Part shown: positions 57,714 through 64,000 of the stretch, in pieces
How positions within the stretch are numbered: position 1 is the first letter of the stretch
Layout: each line of letters begins with the position of its first letter
From: Dipteronia dyeriana
Lineage: Eukaryota; Streptophyta; Magnoliopsida; Sapindales; Sapindaceae
Assembly: GCA_032871835.1 (NCBI GenBank)
Contig: CM065299.1
Span: 77,588,204-77,652,203, forward strand
Direction: 5' to 3'
DNA: 64,000 nucleotides
Notes under the pieces: model-generated
What the model saw: only the letters and a program-made list of their open reading frames with translations
What the model was told of the DNA's origin: nothing
The model's database searches: none
Made by a program: the position numbers and the translations under genes

Positions 57714-59600
57714 CCGAACTAAATGTTCCCGTGGTGTATCCTCTAAAAAGTTTTTAGGTTATCTGGTGACCCAAAGCGTGATCGAAGCCAACCCCGACAA
57801 GATTCAGTCTATTAGAGGAATCGAATCACCAAAGTGTATCAAAGACGTCTAGAAACTTACTGGTCGAGTAGCAACCCTGAATAGAGTCATCTCTAAGTCG
57901 TCCGAACGATGCCAACCTTTTTTTGAACACCTTAAGAAAAAACAAGGTGTTGAAGTGGAATGAAGAATGCGAGAAAGCATTACAAGACTTGAAGGAATAT
58001 CTAGCCTTGCCTCTGTTGTTGTCAAAGCCAAAGTATAAAGAAATAGTATTCCTATACCCGGTGGTGTCCAACACTTCAATGAGTGTCGTGCTGGTTAGGG
58101 AGGAAGAAGGCTCGCAACATTCAGTATACTATATGAGTAAAGCCATACTCGATGCTAAAGCTAGGTACAACTGACATGATAAACTGGCCGTAGCACTTGT
58201 CATAGCCGCACGAAAGTTGAGGCTATATTTCCAGTGCCACCCAATCATGGTATTAAGCTCTTTCCCACTCAATAATATACTTCATAAACCTTAAATTTCA
58301 GGTCGATTGACGAAGTGGGCGGTCAAACTCAGTGAACACGACATCACCTTTTAGCCACACACATCAATGAAATCTTAGGTATTCACTGACTTTATTACAG
58401 ATTTTACCCCTATTGAATATATTCAGGTTGAACAGTAACTAATAGATCTCATGGAGAGTCATACAAATAGAATACGGATCCTATATGTCGATGGGTCTAG
58501 CAATATAAAAAAAAAGTGGCCTTGGAGTCATGCTCAAATCTCTTTTAGGAGAAAATCTAGAACAATCAATCCATTACAATTTCTGTGCGACAAGTAATGA
58601 ATCTGAACAAGAGGCGTTAATCGCTGGGCTTGACCATGCAAAAAGCTTGAAAATAAGAAAATATATAGGTACAAAGCGACTCTCAACTAGTCGTACGACA
58701 AATAAACATGTCGTATGAAGCTAAAGACCAAAGAATGACAACGTATTTGGCCAAAGCCAAGTAACTATAGTTGACCTTCGATAATATTTCCATTTTATAG
58801 GTACCAGTGACAGAAAATGCTCGAGCCGATGCACTAACAAATCTGAGGTCGACGACTCAGGCCAATGGCTATAGGTTAATCCATATCGTGATCCTTTTAT
58901 TGCCCGTAATACAAGACGAAGAAAATGTTACATCAGTCGATAATGGTTTAAGCTAGATGGATTCAATAATGAATTACTTTCAGGCTGATATTCTACTAGG
59001 CGATAGGGTCAAAGCAAGAAAGATAAAGCTAAGGCTGTAAAATTTCGTATTCTTTATGATAAGCTTTATAAAAAAATCATTTACAAGTCCATACTTGAGA
59101 TGTGTAACCCTTCCTCTCCGTAAGGCGTACGACATTCTCAAAAGCCTAAACTACAAAGAGAACAGAAACCACTCTGGCGTAAGAAGTTTGTTTAATCGGG
59201 CGATTACTGCTGGATACTACTAGCCAACAATAAGGCCCGAATCCTAAAAACATGTGAAAACCTATGACAAACGCCAAAGATTTGCACAAGTGTCTCACCT
59301 CCCACAGGTACGTTACACTCTATTTTGGCCCTTTGGCCTTTTATGAAATAGGGTATGTATATTGTAGGCGAACTTCCAACAGCTCCTGACGGAGTAGTCT
59401 ACATGCTTGTCTTAACAGATTACTTCACTAAATGGGTCAAAGCAGAAGGGAGCATTCCAATATGTACGCGACATAGAGGTATGAAATTTTATTTGGCAAC
59501 ACATAATTTGTAGGTTTGGAATATTCAAAGAGATAGTAACCAACAATGGTGCCTAATTCATTTCATTCGACTTTCAAAACTTCTGTGACAAGTATTGTAT
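57714..59600 (+). pseudogene. RT end, RNase H and integrase fragment of the Tat-like element
   Basis: RT resumes as RTKCSRGVSSKKFLGYLVTQ, EANPDKIQ. RNase H pieces include VLKWNEECEKALQDLKEYLA, HSVYYMSKAILDAKARYN, and a second RNase H-like domain, ILYVDGSSN, ENLEQSIHYNFCATSNESEQ, EALIAGLDHAKSLKIRK (58480-58660). An integrase fragment, GELPTAPDGVVYMLVLTDYF, TKWVKAE (59364-59445), follows. All are interrupted by stops and shifts. The integrase is cut at 59600 by the next LTR. Confidence 0.82.
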
Positions 59601-61602
59601 TGTTGGGGATTTTACCTGTGTTAACAACCATTTTGGCCAGAGTCAAAAGAAGAATTTTCTATCTGCCTGGTACCTGGTAGAGCCTACCCAGTAGACTCTA
59701 GATCGAGACCAATTCCTAAGTACTGGAGATACTTGATACCATGGACCGAGAAGAAGTCAACACCACCTCCCACATACTACCAGTTATCAAGCAGGACCGA
59801 TGCCATGGTACCTCCTACCTGGTACCTAGGTACCACGGTATCTCGTGCCTAAAACTTAGCCATTTTCTCTTCGGGGAATTCCCTTCAACTATTCATTCAT
59901 GTCAAATAAATAATACAATATTATGGAGTTGAGGGGAAATTTCAAAATACATGCCTTATTCTTTGTCAATAATCCATATTTGTAGCAATGAAATATTATT
60001 GTTCCTCCCCCAAGTAATAAAAAAAATGATTGATTACGAATACCACGACACCAGTCTGGTACCCGAGTACCGCGATACCATTTTGGACCCATTCAGAGTA
60101 CGTATTCTACCTGCTCAGTAAGAAGTATGGTATTAAGAAGGTACCAACCTACCATAACAAGGCCAATAAGAGCATATCGGTACAATACGGTACGACGCCA
60201 CCATAATATAGAGCCAGAGTTCTCCTTCAGGCAACGTAGGAAGAGAGGGTTGACTTTCATGACATTTAAAGTACCATTAATGGAGTCAACCTTATTAAAA
60301 GAGGTAGTCAACCATATTAATGGAGATAATCAACTCCATTAATGGAAGATTAGTCAACTCCTTAATTGAGATTCACAACGCCAATAATGGGAGATTGGTT
60401 AACTTTTTAATGGCCAATTTAAACACCATTAATAAGAGAATATTTAAATCCATCAATGAGGGTTAGTGTCCTATGATTGTGAATTAATTAACGGAGTGGG
60501 CAGCAAGCAATTAGGACATATAAATATGACCAAGCTCTCTCCAAGAAGAGGATCTGACATCTGATATTTGTCCCAGAAATCCCCTATTGAGAGATCCTCA
60601 TATCGAGGCCAAAATTCAGAGCTAGAAGGGAACATTCGACATGTAAGGCTCTGTAATCAATTCTAGGAGCTTTCACCATCTTAAGCTTCTGATCTAATCT
60701 AGAAATGGCCTAAAAGAGAGAGAGGCCATCGTCTATAGAGAGTGTATTCGCCATCATCGACAGAATATACCTCGCCATCACCGTACAAGAAATATCTACA
60801 TATCGACTAGCAGAAGATCACCATCGACTGTGTGTCAGAGATTGCATTGTCTACTACACATACCATTTTTCACCAGGAATGTAACGGTACCATGTTGTAC
60901 CCCCCCAAATACTCCTCAGGTCGTGGTTATTATTATTGTAAGCTCCCCGGAGCATCCATGTTTTACTACGTTACTACATCTGTAAGTTCCCCGGAGCACC
61001 TCTCTCTCTCTATATATATAAGGAAGGGTCTCTCTACTTCCTATGGAAACTACCTTAGGGTTTTTTAGGATATGATCATTCGTGATGCTTTTTCCCTCTT
61101 GGTCAGTCCATCTTTACCAAAAGACTTGTCTTTCTCCCATCTATCTCCTTTATTATGCATGTGTGTATGTATGTGAACTAGGTACCGACCCTACTGGCTC
61201 TAGCTCTCTAATCTCTTCTTCATGCATGCTACTTAGATTGGGGATCCACAAAGGAGACCTAGAGAAGAGACTGGGTACCATGACCAAGTACTAAGACCTG
61301 GGTACCAGGACTTAGGTACTATGACCTAAGTACCAGAACTAGGGTACTAAGATCAGGGACTAGGGACTTCCTTACTAGGATCAGCCCCTCATACCAACAA
61401 GGGAAACTCAAATGGCCATATCTTTTCCATATGTTCGAAGCCCCGGCAGGCGAGTTGATATGTCACCTACCTACTTCACCTTACTCATGTATTCATACAA
61501 GATATCACCAAGGTACGAGGTACCTACCCTTCGCAGCCTACCTGGTAGTGGGTTGAGGGTGTTGATCGGAATTTCTCACCCATAGTTAATTTTCGGTTAA
61601 CA
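59601..61602 (+). mobile_element. 5' LTR of the right-hand gypsy element
   Basis: About 2.0 kb. TATA-like TATATATATAAGG at about 61011-61023. The LTR is unusually rich in GGTACC/GGTACT and CCATGG-like motifs (59720-59850, 61275-61330). It ends TTCGGTTAACA before the PBS. Confidence 0.6.
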
Positions 61603-61605
61603 TTT

Positions 61606-61622
61606 TTGGCACCATCTATGGG
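61606..61622 (+). other. Primer binding site of the right-hand gypsy element
   Basis: TTGGCACCATCTATGGG compares with TTGGCGCCGTCTGTGGG of Tat-type elements; the differences are G-to-A changes. Confidence 0.65.
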
Positions 61623-62129
61623 TAGATCATTAGACCAAAATGGCTTTCTTATCTCTATATGAACCTCGACTTTCAACTGTTGAGGTAATAGATTTATTAT
61701 ACATTATTTGTGATTTCCTTTCTCTCTATTTGTGTATATCGCCTGTGCACCACGTGTGGTGCATACTTTGTCATTTGACAAGTTCTGTTTGTTGTGGAGC
61801 AAATATGGTATGTGAGACTCCTGGAAGGCTCTTCCACAATAAGATTTGCTTCGGTATATCGAAGCCCTTATGCAGTAGAGCTACGCTTCTCCTGATCCTC
61901 TACAGTAGATTTTCTCTGGTACATCTAGAGCTCATATGCAATAGAGCTGCACCTTTCCTGTTTTCTTATAGAAGATTTGCTATGCTACCGGTAAATTTTC
62001 TACCCAGTAGATCCACTGATTTTACACCTGTACATACGGATCCCCTTATGTCTTCGGATCCACTCTTCAAAAGTTCCTAGGTAGCAGGTCACCATATGTA
62101 CCCGATAACCCAGATCAATTGTGTGATTG

Positions 62130-62990
62130 TAGGAGTAGCACGACCGGTAGAGGCCCAATGGATCTTCACTTTTTGTACCGGGCCGATCAACACCCATGTG
62201 AGCCACTGCTATCCCAATTCATACCAGGTTGGTCTAGAGCCTTATTTCTATCGCTGGGGACTTCTAGTATATTAAGTATGCCTATGTACCTGTATCATTC
62301 TGGTGACTCTTCTCCATTTATACCGGGCCATTCAACGCTCTAGCAAGCCACCGTTATCCTGATCCGTTCAGGGAGAACCCAGAGGCTTCCCATATTTGGT
62401 AAGGCTTTCTACATGCCTAAGCAAGCCTCTGGAGTAGCAGCACCACTACAAGGCTTAGTGGATGCTCAATTCTTGTACCAGACCGGTCAACGCCTAAATG
62501 AGCCACTGCGGTCTCGATTCATGCCAGGTTGGTCTAGAGCATCATTTCAGTTGTTGAGGACCTCTAGGATCACAAGCATGCCTATGGAGTAGTATCATGC
62601 TAGTGGCTCATTTCCATTTATACCCAGCCATTCAATGCCCTAGTAAGCCACCGATGTCCCGATCTATTCGGGGAGAGCCCAGAGACTTCCTACATTAACT
62701 GAGGCCTTAAACATGCCCAAGAAAGCCTCTAGAGTTGTATGACCGGTATAGGCCTAGTGGCTCCTCACTTCGTATTTCGGGTCGGTCATGCCCAAGTGAG
62801 CAATTGGGCTCCCGATTCATTCTAAGAGGGTCTAGAACTTCATTTCGGTTGCTTGGGACTTCTAGGATCCCAAGCATGCTTCTGTACCAGTATCATGCCA
62901 GTGGCTCCTCTCTACTTGTATCGGACCATTCAATGCCCTAGCGAGCCACCGTGGTCCCGATCCACCTCTCTGGTTAGTCTCCGCAACAGT
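62130..62990. repeat. About 300-bp tandem repeat, three copies
   Basis: Starts at about 62130, 62432 and 62731 (GTAGCACGACCGGTAGAGGC, GTAGCAGCACCACTACAAGG, GTTGTATGACCGGTATAGGC). Each unit contains AGGTTGGTCTAGAGC-like and CAAGC.TGCCTATG-like sequence. It lies in the leader between PBS and the gag region. Frames are broken differently in each unit. Confidence 0.85.
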
Positions 62991-63742
62991 AGCAAATCCT
63001 TATTCTCTAGTCCCGCTGCTTGGTTGGAGGAAGAGTCACTATCCCCGAGTGCCAAAACTTCAGAGCTAACTTTCACCACCTTGGTCAGATTAACTTGAAT
63101 CAGCCTAGGCCACCATCTCCACAGATGGATCGATCTGAACCTCTTCCACCACTAGAGCACCAGTCTGGACCTCTCATTGCATGGTAAAATCAGTATGGAT
63201 CTCTACCTCCTTGATAGGTTCAGATGGACAGGTACGCAGGTTTGAAGCCCCTCTTACATTCCAAACTTCTGCAGTAGCTCACCTCTGCCATACCAGATCG
63301 GGCCTCCCCTTAATTGGTAGGATCGATTTGGACCTCTGCGCCCTTGATTGGTTTAGATATAGAGGTAGTCAGGTTTGAAGCTCCTCCCATATCCTGAACT
63401 ACTGCAACAGTAGGGAACTTTGAGGTTTTTCTACTCCAGTACATCTTGGTATGTAGATAGAGATGGGGATTAAGTCTTCCTCGTCACTTGCGCATCTAGT
63501 GGCTCAAGAATGACCGGCTTCAATCGGAACGGCCCCAGCTACCTTCACAGCTTTCTCCATAATCCCCTCATGGTTCCGTCCTCCAATATCGCTCAATTTA
63601 AAGGGGGGAGAAAGAGCTTGAGTTTCCTGGTAAGAATCTTAGTATAATCTTTTAGCAAAGGAAGCGCCCACTTTGGCATTTAGAAAGCAGCCATGCTGTT
63701 GCCCAGAGTTTAGACCACTTCCTCTAGATTTTTTCACCTCCT

Positions 63743-63949
63743 TTAGAGCGATCCTTGTGAGGCATGACATATGGACTTGAGTCTATCTATATCATATGCA
63801 TGATGGATTCGCTCCCTATTTTCCTGCACCTCAGCCACGGTTATCTCAGCTTTGGTCAGGGCTTTGTTTAGGACGATCACTCCCCTCGCTGCCTTGGTAA
63901 TCTCTTCCTTAGTCTGCTTAAGCTCGGCCTTGGCAGTGTTAGCCTGCTC
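63743..63949 (-). pseudogene. Antisense coiled-coil ORF fragment in the right-hand gypsy element
   Basis: On the minus strand 68 codons are open, from EQANTAKAELKQTKEEITKA through TKAEITVAEVQENRERIHHA to LKSICHASQGSL and TAA at 63743. The composition (Ala, Glu, Lys, Gln heptads) predicts a coiled coil and is unlike random non-coding DNA. A TAG directly precedes it, so the longer ORF is broken. Some Tat-type elements carry antisense ORFs, but this one sits near the 5' LTR. Confidence 0.4.
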
Positions 63950-64000
63950 CTAAAAAGTGACAAAACGGTGGCTCCACTCTATTGGTACTGGGCCAATCAA

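Larger units (their letters stand above)
39221..59600 (+). mobile_element. Tat-like Ty3/gypsy element, old, split by nested insertions
   Basis: Order: LTR remnant, PBS, gag (to about 42160), protease (42510-42903), RT (43096-43715), then a foreign block 43716-57713, then RT end, RNase H and integrase start (57714-59600). Removing 43716-57708 with one CTAAA duplication copy restores the RT frame (KLN then RTKCS). The motifs (DPDDHI, CEFHGDHGHRT, YCYKVMPF) are those of Tat-type elements, a lineage name I assign by recall. Stops and frameshifts are everywhere. Confidence 0.8.
59601..64000 (+). mobile_element. 5' part of another Ty3/gypsy element, truncated by the window edge
   Basis: The LTR begins TGTTGGGGATTTTACC in the middle of the Tat-like integrase (after LLQVLY-type remnant coding for NFCDKYCI) and ends near 61602, followed by a PBS. 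The interior to 64000 has no intact gag or pol. The 3' LTR is outside the window. Confidence 0.7.

Noticed and set aside
1..64000. tRNA, rRNA or snRNA genes
   Set aside because: None recognised; tRNA-like matches are only retroelement primer binding sites.

Overview
This window is nuclear DNA of a flowering plant, most likely a eudicot. It is AT-rich, its genes have spliceosomal introns, and most of its length is nested transposable elements. I could not name the species.

Layout. 1-3011: 3' end of a Sirevirus-like Ty1/copia element (five purine tracts, then an LTR). 3012-17830: a decayed Mutator-like element (MULE) with four coding remnants: a Ulp1-like C48 protease (+), a coiled-coil ORF (+), a small protein with an RNase H1 hybrid-binding (viroplasmin-like) domain and a C-terminal membrane segment (-), and a mudrA transposase (-). 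The transposase is split at an exon/intron border by a complete Ty3/gypsy element (8306-15086, TSD CTTAG). 17831-28900 is the only host-gene island. It holds chloroplast 3-oxoacyl-ACP synthase III (KASIII, 8 exons, 400 aa, intact), a convergent intronless GT47 xyloglucan-galactosyltransferase-like gene, and a DOG1-domain gene resembling the pollen aperture factor INP1. The last two are head-to-head with 232 bp between start codons. 28900-36720: gene-free DNA with several TIR elements and MITEs, including two long-TIR elements lying end to end. 37259-39220: a short non-autonomous LTR element.

39221-59600 is an old Tat-like gypsy element that can be read as a stack. Its reverse transcriptase is split by a minus-strand Sirevirus-like solo LTR (TSD CTAAA). 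That LTR is split by an Athila-like gypsy element (45525-57187, TSD TACGT/TACAT). The Tat integrase is cut at 59601 by the 5' LTR of a further gypsy element that runs off the window.

The most unusual content is inside the Athila-like element. Between pol and the 3' LTR it carries a small cysteine-rich ORF and a LOG-like (cytokinin riboside 5'-monophosphate phosphoribohydrolase family) ORF of about 197 codons with one frameshift. The MULE cargo (Ulp1, coiled coil, RNase H1-HBD plus membrane tail) is the second. All transposon genes here are broken except perhaps the HBD-membrane ORF and the cysteine-rich ORF. The three host genes look intact. KASIII starts plastid fatty acid synthesis, the GT47 protein would act on cell-wall xyloglucan in the Golgi, and the INP1-like protein would act at pollen aperture sites; nothing suggests they share a pathway.
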